From positions 632,821,303-632,885,302 of the forward strand of contig CM060910.1 in the NCBI GenBank assembly GCA_030737875.1: a DNA stretch of 64,000 bases. The letters are read 5' to 3'. Source of the DNA: Allium sativum. Its lineage: Eukaryota; Streptophyta; Magnoliopsida; Asparagales; Amaryllidaceae. The notes below the pieces were generated by a model, which saw only the letters and a program-made list of their open reading frames with translations, was not told where the DNA came from and did not search any database. Numbering within the stretch: the first letter of the stretch is position 1; each line of letters starts with the position of its first letter. The position numbers and the translations under genes are program-made. Positions 48,524 through 59,232 of the stretch are shown piece by piece.

Positions 48524-49577
48524 GTTCATTATATGGATTTCATACACATATGCATACAACAATAATCAAACACTGTCAACCATCATTCAGAGTGCATTCT
48601 ACACTACATAAGCATTAAATATAAATATTTAACGCTTACAACAGCCTGTCAACCAATCAATCGACATACAGTTATTGGGACTAGTGTATGTCATATATCA
48701 TCCCAATACCCATGTGGGGTTTCAAACAACAAACACTAATTTTTATTTGCGCCGTTGGGCGATGTATAAAATTTATCGTCCCAATCAATATCAATAAAAT
48801 GGGTGTACATAAACAAATCGTCTGATTTGTAAATGAATATTTATTTTATTTCAACACATGAATATTTTATTTTATTCAACATATGAATATTATTTTCATT
48901 CCACATCACAATCAATTATCATAACACATCATAACCGATTATCACAACACATCATAATCAAACAAGTCGTCCATGGTCTGTGGACGACGGGGAACAGTTC
49001 ATATATGCAGTTATAAACATAAATAACTGTACAAAAATTATAGTGAGGAGTTTTCACCTTTGGGTTCCACTCCTCCAGTTCTATATTTTTGAATGGTTCG
49101 GGTTTCATTTTGATTTCAGTCGATACCATTGCTTTCTTTTCCCGCTGTTTATAGTAAAAATCACATTTTTAATATAATGTTTGTATTAAAAAATCACGTT
49201 TTTATATCGCTACTTCCTATGTTAAAATAATATTTTTATTACAATAACATATATATATATTTTTAAAACAATTCTATTTTTAAAAACAATACTATTCTTA
49301 TTTTTAAAAACAATACTATTCTATTTTCAAAAATCAATGCTATTTTATTTTCAAAAGTCAATGCTATTTTATTTTTATAAAATCAGAAAATAAAACAATG
49401 CTAATTTCTATTTAAAAACAATGTTAATTTTATTTTAAAACCAATGCTATTTATATATTTTAAAACCAACGATAATTTTATTTTATTAAAATTTCATTTC
49501 CTGCTATATATATAAAATAAAAAAATCTGAAAATAAATTAATATTTATTTATCTAAAATCTCCTTTTTTATGCATTG

Positions 49578-50057
49578 TTATATAAAGTAAAATTGAAAAT
49601 CATTAAATATGGAATTAACAATGCTTTTAATAACATTTTTAAACGTTACCTTCCACAATCCCTTTTCCTGTTTATCGTCTTTAATTGGACAGAAAATAAA
49701 AAGCTTCGATTTAGGGTTTTGAAACCGCGCCGCCCTGGAGTGATCGGACCACCATCGCACCGCGTCATGAGGAGCACCTTGATCCCCTCTTCTGCCGCCA
49801 TGACTGGCGTTCAACTTGCCATCCCCATTCTCGTGGACATCGCACTCAAACATCACGGCTTTGAGCCCAAAAATGGAATGAAATACAAATCCATATCTGA
49901 TCATACTCATGTAGATTGAAAGCTCTTGAATTCTTCTATGCTTATTGTTCAATTTGTTTTGAATAATATTGTATCGATTTGGAGAAAATGAGGCATGAAT
50001 TCTGGAATGATTTCCGCCCTCGATTTCATTAGGGCCAACGGTTTCTAAAGTGGCCAA
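49578..50057 (-). other. 159-codon open frame within the LARD-like LTR (function doubtful)
   Basis: An ATG at 50057 opens 159 codons beginning MATLETVGPNEIEGG. The sister LTR has the same frame from 33087 but with a stop after 75 codons. The central part is more GC-rich than its surroundings and contains a RGDQGAPHDAVRWWSDH stretch; the C-terminal part is low-complexity AT-driven sequence. I recognise no domain. It may be chance preserved by LTR copying, or a captured fragment. Confidence 0.25.
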
Positions 50058-50967
50058 TAGAAATTTAGAAAATTATATAAATATAATATTATTTTAATTT
50101 CTAAAATATCCTTGTGTTGATACGAATTCCAAATCGTACCCAACGACTGTCGCCTCTAGCTAATTACCCCTATTCGAACACAATGGATATGTTTCGTAAG
50201 CCAGTTCGGCTGTTACATTTAGTTTCCATTGAATTTAAAATATAAATCAATATATTTTAAATTCAAACGCACATTTTAATTTACTAGGGTCATATACTAA
50301 CTCTGAAAATTGCAGAAAAATTATTTCTAGCTTCGTATTGACGATACGGTCCTAACAAAACTAATTTCGTCAAATTTAGAGACTGTTTGAAAAATGACCA
50401 TTTTCTGGTCGATCCAAATTGACTAAAACTGTTTAAACACATTTCCTTTTGCCAAGCTCACATATTGATTTAGAAAATTATGAAAATTGGAATCTAGCAA
50501 TAATTTGGCATTCCAGATCCAATAAAAGTAGTTTCGTCGAAAACGGAGGTCATTTGCAAAATGGCTGTTTTTAAGGGCTATATTTTCCATAGCGACTATT
50601 CTGAATTTTCAACTGGGCATAACTTTTTATTCCCGCTATGAAATTTGGATTTTTTGGATTTGTTAGAAAGATATTATCAAACAGATTCAAATATTTCTGG
50701 TTTCGCTAAAATCCGGTTTATTTTGAATCCTGTACATCATTTGAAATTTGAAATCAAATTTTCAAACTACCGCGCCATTTCCAATTCCTTTAATAAATAT
50801 TTATATTCTAACTTCGATTTAAATAAATATATACATTCTAATTCTATTCAAAATAAATTTCTAGTCATTATTATTTAAAATAAATAATTTTAAATATTCA
50901 AAATTCATTAAAATTAATAAAATAAAAATTTTAAATTGGTTCTGATTTTCCAGGTTGTTACGCAAGC

Positions 50968-52189
50968 ACTCTATTGTAATGAATTTATCTCTCTGAATTC
51001 ATTGATTTGGTTACATAAGAGGATGATTGTTTGTAGTAGAGAAGCAACCATGACGTATGCTAGCCATCGAGATGCCCCAAAAAGCCCCCTGAAATGGCTG
51101 CGAATTCATGTATTTATAGGCAAAAATTCGGTTAGGGTTGAGTGGCCACCTGGCAAGCATACAACAGATCTTGGGATGTAGTGGAGAGAGTGGGGAAATG
51201 ATCTCTTAATTGTGCAGTGACAAGTGTCACATGTAAGTAGATCCGAGTGGTAAGCCTAAAGAATAGGCCCATGTTGTAGAGCAGAAGCGGCATTAGGCGG
51301 GTTAGGTCCCTTCCAATCCGGTGGTGTTTTCCAATATTCCAGAGCCAAATTGTCTGTGTACTGAGGCAGGTTGGGTCCTCCCTCTCTGATCTGAACTAGA
51401 GCTTGTTAACATCCAAATCCATGCGTGCTTCAGCCGGATTGGGTCAATCTAGCTCGACCCGATCCCCTAATGTTCCCTAGTTCAAATGCTAAAGAGTTCC
51501 AACGTGAAGTAGGGTCAGGTTGGGTCTAATACCTCCGACCCGAATATGCAATCCGACCTGTACAAAGTCATGAGGCACGTTTGCCTTGATTCAATCCGCT
51601 CTGAATATCGGGATCCGACCCGAAGCCTTCATACTTCAAAATGCTAAGTTTTCCAACACTTCGTCACTTCATCCAAGCAAACACCGATCACTTGTGCTTT
51701 TGGTGGCCTGGTCACAAAGCAGGCTAACAACTAGTAAGGGATGATTAGTGCATGCCACTAAAAAATCAAGAACTAGATGTAGATCATAGTACAAATGTTG
51801 TGCATTGTCTTCAGCCAAAAATCGTACACATTCATGCATGCCTTACGGTCACCTTCCATTCAACGGAAAATCATAAACATTCAGTGGGACAACAAGGTTT
51901 TAAACAATGGGACAGGCTAAACAAGGCAGGTCAAAGTTCACAATAATGGCCATACATGAACAGAGAACTCAAATTACAGATTTAATCCAGTGTATAATGT
52001 ACACCAAATACATAGCAAGTTGGGACTAAAAACAACCAAATATACCCGAGTTTCCAATCCACTTAACATGTAATATGTGTGTATACGTATGCTGACTGCA
52101 CCTATATACGCATACAAACGTAAACGTATACACATATGAGTAGCAGCCACCATGCATACACACAGCCCCCCAGATTTTCTAAAGTGAAT
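50968..52189. other. Right part of the solo LTR: no gene, repeat-derived
   Basis: Continues across the LARD insertion from 27784. ATTTATAGGC at about 51112 could be a TATA-type motif. 51290-51660 is rich in CGACCC/GGGTCGG-like degenerate words. I see no coding region; the 81-codon ORF at 50936-51181 lacks motifs. Confidence 0.45.
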
Positions 52190-53260
52190 ATTAGGCTCAC
52201 ATCCCTATTTTGAAACTTAATTAGGCTCACATCCGGTCATAAACTTAATATAAATTAGGTCCCTGTTTTCAAAACTTATAAAATAATAATTAAAAAAAAT
52301 AAAAAAAAATTCGTAAATTAGCAATAAAATATATTATGCATTATACAAAAAATTCAGTTAAAAAAACAACAAAAATAATGTCAGAAAGAAGAAAACAGCA
52401 AAAAAACAGAAAAAACTGCAGTTAAATGCATAATATTATGCACGGTTTTGATTTAATTGCTTGCATATGTGCAATTATTGCAGTTCTTCCAGCGCATAGA
52501 TTTAAGTTAATATTTCAGTTCATTTTTATTTGCATCCAAATGTGCAAATTTCTCAGACATGTGTGCAACATTTTTATAGGAAAACACACTGGCTAAAAGT
52601 AGGGACCTAATTTATATATAAAAAAAACGTTTTGAAAATTTTAAACCCGCCCCCTATTTTATTACTTCCGCCTTTTTATATATTTTTTTAAAAAATGTGC
52701 TTTCAATCATAAAAAAAAAAAAATCTAAAATCTGGAAATAATGTCAGGATTGTACGGAAATCAAAAAAAAAAATAGTTGCATACATTTATGCAATTATTA
52801 CTGATAATTGCATATATGTATGCAACTTTTCCGTAAGCTGTGTTCGGATAAAAATCTGAAAATAAACCTGCACAAATGTGTGCAAGTATTTGAAATATTT
52901 GCACACATGTATGCACGTATTTGCATGAAGAAAAATCAACGAAGATGAATGTAGTGAAAAATAAGCACGGATGTATGCAGGAAAATGATATATGTGCATA
53001 CTATTATGCATTTAACTGGAAATTTCGTTTTTTTTTCTGTTTTTATTTTTATTTTTGACGCCTTGTTTGATGATTTTTTGTTCTGAATTTTTTAGCGTTT
53101 ACATGTTTTATTTAAATACGAATTTACATGATTTTTTAATATTTTTTTTTATATTTTTTTAATGAATTTTCAGAAAATAGGGACCTAATTTACAATAAGT
53201 TTATGACCGGGTTTTTTTCTATTTTGAAACTATAACAGGGACCTGTAAAAAACGCACCCT
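52190..53260. mobile_element. Inverted-repeat DNA element rich in TGCA palindromes
   Basis: Inverted arms of about 44 bp, close to 90% identical: CCGGTCATAAACTTA (52234 on) continues to AAATTAGGTCCCTGTTTTC on the left, and the right arm (53169-53212) reads as its reverse complement. Further out the left arm repeats GGCTCACATCC twice and matching is poor, so outer edges are approximate. Between the arms are at least four near-palindromes of 16-18 bp (52777, 52808, 52869, 52900), plus other TGCA-flanked words at 52430-52600 and 52972-53012. No ORF. A Mutator-like non-autonomous element is one possibility. Confidence 0.65.
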
Positions 53261-54598
53261 TTTCTAAAACTCTACAATCAAGTAGCAGAGGCCTATCACC
53301 GCAACAATCCCTAGTACACAATCACACATTTTAGTTCCTACGAAGTTGAATACTTGGAAATAGATTAATAGTGAGTATAACTCACTTTACAACGATGAAA
53401 TCAGCCTGTGCTAGACTCTAAGGCGATCATGCTTGCTTTCTAGCCATTTCAGGCTTCGTTGCAGCAGCACCCAAAGCATGCCAAATAAAAATGGCACCAA
53501 GGACAACGAGATTAGCTCAAGCTGATGCGCTGGAGCTGCAGCAACTTTTGGGCAGGGTTGGAACGCCAATCTTGGCAGCCAGCAGTGGCGAAGTGGTGAG
53601 GAGGAGGGTCGATTTGTGATGAGGGAGGAAAATTTTCGAAGGCCCTTGCCTCGATTTTGTGGTGGTCAGCAAACCGAGACAGTAGGAGTGGAGAGGCTGA
53701 TGGCGGTAGCGAAGGGGACATAAGCGGTGGCCATTACGGTTTGGGGAAGTTTAATTTGGGGGAAAACACGATTTTGAATTTGATTTGGGGATGGCGAAAT
53801 TCTGTTGAATATAAAGAGGGGGAAACCATGAATTTGGCTTCCATCATAAAAATGAATTGAGGAAAGCAACGATTTTTGTTGAGGAAATTGGAGAGAAAAT
53901 GCTGATTTTTGTAGAAGAAAATGAAAGGGATAAGAACGACGTAAATTCATAGGCTTTAGGGAGGCTGCAAATTTCAACGAATAAGTCGGCGTGAAATTAT
54001 TAGGGAAGGTTATATTTATTTAAATTTTAGATATTAAACTCTACCGCGAATGACCACATAACGCTCTAAATTCGCACCGCCAATAAAATCTCCAGACGCA
54101 ACAAAAATTATACGTACTACTTCGTCTTCGGGTTCTAAATCTTATGAAATCAGTTTGGTTGTAATCCAACTCCGTTTTCATACAACTTTATCGGTTCACC
54201 GATGTTATTCCGTTTATCCACCAATAACTCTGTTATGTTTCAATTTTTGAACGTTAAGTTCAACCCCTTTATACCCACATATCCCGGCTGATTTCCATAT
54301 ATTTCAAACCAATAAAATCTTCAATTTATTTAACGTTAATAACGTTTATTTTTAGATTCAAACATTTATATTTTCCAGTCGAATTTCAAATACCATTCAA
54401 ATACCCAACCAAATTCAATTCAAATATTCAGCAATAAATATTTGTTTTCCAACCCACCATTCTGAATTAAATATTCAATTCATACTCAAAACCATGTATT
54501 CGGTTTTAAATTTCTAAGTATCAATATAAATTGATTATTCATAGTTAAATCTTTAATTAATTCTGTATTCCAGTTATCGAAATTTCTTGGCCGTTACA
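53261..54598 (-). other. U3-side end of the solo LTR
   Basis: No convincing gene; the small ORFs at 53512-53977 have low-complexity sequence and no motif. The stretch ends TTGGCCGTTACA at 54598, the LTR edge. Around 54110-54180, read on the minus strand, a GAAAACGGAGTTGG and GAAGACGAAGTAGTACG pair resembles the AAAACGGA...GAAGAAGAT block of other LTRs in the window. Confidence 0.5.
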
Positions 54599-54603
54599 GG
54601 TGG

Positions 54604-54733
54604 AATATTTTGTATATTGCTATTATTTATGATCTATTATATTGTTATTTTCAATCAAATTCATCTTCTTGTGATTGGTGAAAAATATATGTTTTTTTTG
54701 TGTTTTGTCTTTTCAACTGCGCACAAAACTCCA
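54604..54733 (+). repeat. Right LTR, final part, of the small non-coding element
   Basis: Resumes the LTR broken at 27066 and matches left-LTR bases 25622-26048 minus the MITE, ending about AAAACTCCA. It is also the MITE empty site. Confidence 0.85.
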
Positions 54734-54905
54734 ATATGTACAAACCTATATGCAATGTATTGTCGAAACACCATACTATTCAAGTGCAATGAAATAAAGC
54801 ATCTCATTTTACGTTTCTGTTGTAACTGAGAAAACAATAATTCAAATCTGTGAATACAAAGTAAATATCTGAATACTATCCACTGAAAAATTAGCTTCTT
54901 CGAAA

Positions 54906-56833
54906 ATGGCAGCAACGAAACTATCTCCTTCCTCTTCTTCCACCTCCTTTGCCTTCGACAGCCTTCCCTCCTCTTCCCACATGTAATTCTCCCCTAATTC
55001 CACCTGATCCACCTCCTGATGTGGTGAATTCCTCCTTGGCTAAACCCTCCGATGCAAATATTGGATCTACCCTTCCATATCCACAACATACTTCCTTTAG
55101 ATCCACATCTTCTAATGTTTCCCCTAATCAAGCAATCATTTTGATGAACTCTAATCAATCTTTGTCCAACACCTTTTTTCCTTCCTTTATGAGATTGGAC
55201 TATGCCTCCCTTTTTAGCTCGCTCCCTCGAAATGCTGGTGTATTTCAACCTCAACACTTCGATATCCCTAGGGATGATATTTTGAATAAGATTCCAGAAA
55301 TAGTAAGGGCAAAAGGTATGAATTATTGAAGCAATTTCTTGGTTAGCTTTTTCTTGGATGGCACGTCATTGTATCCTTCAGTGGTAAATTTCTTAAACCA
55401 GTTTTGGAAATTAGACGGTGAAGTTAGTATTAAATCAGATGGAGTTCATTTCTATTTCAAGTTTACATATGAATCGGATCGAGAAAGAATTCTAAAATCT
55501 GATCATATTTTTATAAGAGGTCGAATGTTTATAATAACTAGATGGGATCCATCTATAGGAAATATACAAGCGCATATTAAAAAGTTCCCATATGGGTTCA
55601 TTTTTATCGAATCCCAGCTATTCTATGGACGTTATTGGGTATAAAATGGCTTGCTTGTCATGTGGGGAGATTTATTTGTTTTGATAATAGCACTGAAAAG
55701 TTGCAGAGATTTAGATAAGCAAAGGCTTTAATCGAGATCTCTTCTGAGTTTGAACTACCAGATAGAATAGTGGTTGATTGTTTAGGTAAGGATAGCCCAT
55801 CAGTTAGGTTATCCTATGATTGGAGACCCAATATATGTACCACTTGTAAGGTTTTTGGCCACACAACTAATAAATGTGAATTTAATGCAAAGGCAGATGT
55901 GGATGAAGACCATGATGAGGACCTTGGAAATAATTTTCATGATAAGCCTCATGATCAAACTGAACAGAATAATAGGAAATTCACAACAAATACTAATAAA
56001 AGTAACTGGACATCAGTTAATACAAAAGCTAAAAAGTATTGGAGAAATAAGGGTGTTGCTAAAGATAAGTCTAGTGTTAATGTTGATGCTGACGTGACTA
56101 ATGTTAATGCAAATCCTTTTGATGCTTTAGCAAATGAGAATGATGGAAATGGTAATACTAAAGTGGGTAATGATGAGGGTAATCCTAACACTAATGTGCA
56201 AGTTAATAGTCTACAGGTTGATCGTAATATAAGAGGTAATGCTGAAGGTGCTACTGGCTTTGTAGCACTAATCAATACTATTCAGGGGGCTGCAGCCCAA
56301 AATATAGAGCAAATCAATCAAGTTGAAGAGGAGAGGATCTGCTAGGTATTCTCTTTGATGAAAATTCTGTTAATGTTGACAAATCCCCAAAAGTACATTC
56401 AGGTATGTGTAATACTTCTGCATCATCTGATCTGATGCGTACCACTGTAATAAATCCAATCTCTTCTAAATCCTCTCCTATTGCCACAAAATCCTGCACA
56501 TCAGCACCTTTAGCTTCTACATCCTCAAAATCTTCCACATATGGAAACTTGAAACCTCCTTCAAACTTTCAACTACCTCCTCCTATTGTAACAGGCACAG
56601 GTTTGACATTTCCTATTGTTAACACTGCTCGGCTTTCAATTGCGGCGCCCACTACTTCCCTTCCATCATTTAACTCCAAGAACAATAAACTGAAAGGAAA
56701 ATTTTGGGCAGATGATGATCTAGATGAAGGTAATGATTACGATCCAGAGGATGTGATGCCTCTCAGTAGTAAGATGAAATCTACCAGAAGGCATACGCAG
56801 AAAAATCCTCTGTATGACCCTTCTCTTACATGA
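54906..56833 (+). pseudogene. LINE-type ORF1 (DUF4283 and CCHC knuckle), decayed
   Basis: From an ATG at 54906 a Ser/Pro-rich N-terminal region is readable after an early frame change (54949-55329), with a TGA at 55327-55329. The same frame then continues to 55644 with a DUF4283-like domain (SIKSDGVHFYFKF, then FIRGRMFIITRWDPS). After further frameshifts an ILWTLLGIKWLACHVG block (about 55610) leads to LPDRIVVDCLG, a SYDWRP block, and a CCHC knuckle CTTCKVFGHTTNKC (about 55835-55876). An acidic and Asn-rich tail (to 56345) and a Ser/Thr/Pro-rich C-terminus (56405-56833) follow. This architecture is typical of plant L1-type ORF1 proteins, which bind RNA. No endonuclease/RT ORF2 and no poly(A) tail follow, so it is a remnant or an ORF1-only copy. 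Confidence 0.78.
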
Positions 56834-58086
56834 TGTGATACCGTAGTACTTCTTTCAATTGATGTAGTTGCAGTGGCAATTCATTGATGTTAAGTGATTT
56901 TCTGGTTTTTGGGTTCTCTTATGGTTGCAAGTAGCTTCATTTTTGCTAGTATAAGATTTCATGTTATGATGCTTTTAGCATGTAGACCTAAGGCTAGCAA
57001 ACTTATCATGGGTCACTCTGAAGATTGGAACATGTTTTGAGGAGGTATACACTTTTGGTGATTTCAGTAGAATGCAAGTGTTTTACCTGATCTTTTCTTC
57101 TATGTAATTTATGGAGATTAGACATATACTTTGGTATCAGTATGTAAGCAGAATGCATTCCTTGTTAAATCTGTTAATGTTGTGAGTGATTACTTTATGG
57201 GGAGAGTCGATATGAATAGCTGAGTGGATATGGAGTGAGTATTTGTTGTTATAAACTATAATTATCCTATGAATAATAAAAGTTTTATGCTGCCTTTCAA
57301 ATAATTCAAACCTGTCATTCAACATTTCTTACTTGATGTCAGAAGAGCGATTCAAAACTTAATAACAATATGAAATTGTGTGATTCTAAAAACAACTCAT
57401 TAATTTTGTGCATCATGACTTGAGTTGTCTTATTTCTCATTAGAATTTATCATCATTACTTGAGAGAGAGACTCAAAGAGAATCGATCTTGACCATCAGT
57501 GCCACATTAGTGATATATCAAAGAGAGTCAAACATATTTTCTGTGTCTTGCTAAAGAACTGTAATTTTGAGGAATGGATAATAAACTCAATAATTTGAAG
57601 GTATAACTGGAATATGTTAAATTAGTAATTCACTAGGAATAGGGATTTGGGTTGTATAATGAATATGATAACCATATCATAAGATTAACAGAATGTTTAA
57701 TGCAACCTAAAATATAACAAGCGGTTATATTGAACGAGGAACAATATCGAGAAAGAAAATATAGGATTGATTGAAGAGGAAGAAAATTTAGCGCATGCTA
57801 GATTTAGACTTAATTTTTTTTTTTTGCATTATCCTTGTGAATAAAAAAAAATTGGGTTGTCCTTGGACTTGAAAAAGCCTAAAATATTGTCATTACCAAT
57901 AATTTCCTATTTTCTATGTTACATTTTTTGTTTCTTTTTTATTCCTTATCGGTAAATAAAAGTTCCTTTTTTATCAAATAAAATGCCCGCCCAAACATGC
58001 AAGAAGCAGTCAACCACTCCGCTTAAATCATTGGAAAATCCATCTTATTTTTACTTCATAATCATTACTGAAATTTGGAAATGTGA
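56834..58086. other. AT-rich intergenic stretch without a recognisable gene
   Basis: No ORF with motif and no LTR edges seen. It could include a 3' untranslated remnant of the LINE-like copy up to about 57160. Confidence 0.5.
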
Positions 58087-58427
58087 ACCAAACAAATACA
58101 ATAAGACTGGCCAGTAAAATATCATAGTTTTCTATATGATTTTGCCACAAGTAACACCAAAAAAATAAAAATAAAAATCTTTGTATATTAATCTAACAAA
58201 ATTCTGAAACATGCACAAACAAACATACTGATCAGCAAAAATCCATCATAGTTTTATAAACGAATTCTGCAATAAATAACACTAAAAAAATCTTTGAAAA
58301 AATATTTTGTATTATGTTCTAATAGAGTACTTAAACATGCATTAAACAAACACAATAAGACTGGCTAGCAAAAATTCACCATAACTTTCTATATGATTCT
58401 GCAATAAAATAACACTAAAAAAAATTA
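58087..58427. repeat. 126-bp tandem repeat, 2.7 copies
   Basis: Units begin at about 58087, 58213 and 58339. Each runs AAACAAAYAYAATAAGACTGG-like, CATAG/CATAACTTT, TCTGCAATAAATAACACTAAAAAAA, then an AT-rich tail ending near ACTTAAACATGC. Copies are roughly 75-80% alike; the third is truncated, ending about 30 bp before the LEA_2-like coding end (minus strand), so it forms its 3' flank. Confidence 0.75.
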
Positions 58428-58911
58428 ATGTAAGAGGGAAGGGATGGGAGAGGGGGAATTAGTAAATGCCATCATGAGCTGGGGGATTACGAACATCAAG
58501 GCGGCAATCTATAGGCCCACCAACCATGTAACCAACCGGTATGGTCATATTAGTAAATTCGACGTGTCTTCCATCGCAAAGCACATTCATTTTGCTATCA
58601 CCGTCTATGGGAATGCGAGTATGAGAGGAAGTGATGTTAATATTGAAGGTGAAGACCCCATTTGCATCCGTATAGTTAGACTTTTCCTCTACCTAATTCA
58701 CATTCATCGATCTCATTCTAACCTTCTTCTCCTAACCTCATCAGTAACCTGGTCGAAGGGGGTACAAGGACGTGGAAGCAAGCAAGTTGCCTTGGTAGTA
58801 CACGGAAGCTTTGATCCCACTGTACTCTATCCAATATGCTTTGTTTCTTAATACCACATTGAAATCGCTGTCTGCTACGGCGGCTGCTGATTGAGAAAAC
58901 GTACTATTATT

Positions 58912-59170
58912 TGTTAAAAGTTAATTTGTAATTTTATTAGGCAACAATTAAATGCATTGACAAATATGCTTTTGTATTAATGTAGGGAATAATTTATTCC
59001 TATATATGACATAATTAGATAAATCTAGATAAGGTATTATCTGGAATATTCCAGAGAACGCATTATATTATAAAAGACAAGTTGTATCTCATGTAATCAA
59101 TCAAGCATCAAAAGAAAAAAAATTAAATCTTTTATCTATCTCTCCACATATTGCTCTGCTGTGCCTAACA
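58912..59170 (+). repeat. 5' LTR of the copia element (259 bp)
   Basis: TGTTAAAAGT to GTGCCTAACA; identical to the 3' LTR except C at 59102. Confidence 0.96.
59041..59076 (+). promoter_or_regulatory. Copia LTR promoter: HSE-like palindrome and TATA box
   Basis: The perfect 14-bp palindrome CTGGAATATTCCAG (59041-59054) contains GAA-TA-TTC and is followed in phase by CA-GAG, two and two-thirds units of a heat shock element (nGAAnnTTCnnGAAn). TATAAAAG follows at 59069-59076. The same arrangement is in the 3' LTR (63413 on). Heat response is an inference from the motif. Confidence 0.45.
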
Positions 59171-59174
59171 AATT

Positions 59175-59186
59175 TGGTATCAGAGC
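59175..59186 (+). other. Primer-binding site (initiator tRNA-Met) of the copia element
   Basis: TGGTATCAGAGC, four bases after the LTR end. Confidence 0.92.
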
Positions 59187-59232
59187 CATATCAACAGCAT
59201 TATCAACAGCATTAATCAGTCACTCAAAAACA

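Larger units (their letters stand above)
27789..50962 (-). mobile_element. LARD-like retrotransposon: 6.2-kb LTRs around a 1.0-kb non-coding interior
   Basis: Two long direct repeats (27789-34006 and 35036-50962, the latter split by a chromovirus at 38792-48523) flank 34007-35035. A perfect 5-bp target duplication CAAGC lies at 27784-27788 and 50963-50967. On the minus strand the order is 5' LTR (right copy), primer site 35033-35022 (TGGTATTAGAGC, one mismatch to initiator tRNA-Met), interior, polypurine AAGTGGGGGAGAT at 34019-34007, and 3' LTR (left copy). The interior has no gag or pol. In a 165-bp sample from the LTR starts I count about 8 differences, roughly 5%. Large LTRs plus a small non-coding interior fit a large retrotransposon derivative mobilised by partner enzymes. 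Confidence 0.9.
35036..50962 (-). repeat. 5' LTR (right copy) of the LARD-like element, split by a chromovirus
   Basis: 35036-38791 plus 48529-50962 together make about 6.19 kb, matching the 6.22-kb left copy. The outer end reads GTTGTTACG rather than GTTGTTACA, a single-base decay of the terminal CA, confirmed by the perfect CAAGC duplication that follows. Confidence 0.88.
27067..54598 (-). mobile_element. Probable gypsy solo LTR, minus strand, split by the LARD-like element
   Basis: Edges TGTAACGTCCCGCC (27067) and TTGGCCGTTACA (54598) are mutual inverted ends, flanked by a 5-bp target duplication GGCGG / GGTGG (27062-27066, 54599-54603; one mismatch). Without the inserted LARD-like element the remainder is about 4.3 kb (27067-27788 plus 50968-54598), including an inverted-repeat element of about 1.1 kb. 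No internal primer site, gag or pol occurs between the edges, so a solo LTR left by recombination is the simplest reading. A GAACAGCGAAATAAAAATTTT stretch near 27210 occupies the place where a sister LTR has CAGCGGAAA..., which fits minus orientation. A further unresolved insertion cannot be excluded. Confidence 0.65.
25112..54733 (+). mobile_element. Small non-coding LTR element (outermost shell of the 25-55 kb nest)
   Basis: Left LTR 25112-26048, primer-binding site 26055-26066, interior of only about 450 bp, polypurine tract CAAGGTGGAG just before 26518, and a right LTR that runs 26518-27066 and resumes at 54604-54733 after a 27.5-kb insertion. Continuity is direct: left-LTR sequence GGTGGAATATTTTGTGTATTGC (25618 on) is matched by GGTGGAATATTTTGTATATTGC at 54599 on, and both copies then run through a CAATCAAATTCAT block to AAAACTYCA. 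No gag or pol is present. With LTRs of about 0.65-0.69 kb and a tiny interior it is a non-autonomous derivative (TRIM/LARD-like, copia-type by primer site). Its own target duplication is not clear. Confidence 0.85.

Noticed and set aside
53512..53977. Possible small host gene (69- and 103-codon minus frames)
   Set aside because: Low-complexity Ser/Pro/Phe sequence in the end of a solo LTR with no motif; not supportable as a gene.
58444..58851. 135-codon plus-strand ORF
   Set aside because: Shadow of the minus-strand LEA_2-like coding sequence; the minus frame gives the recognisable domain.
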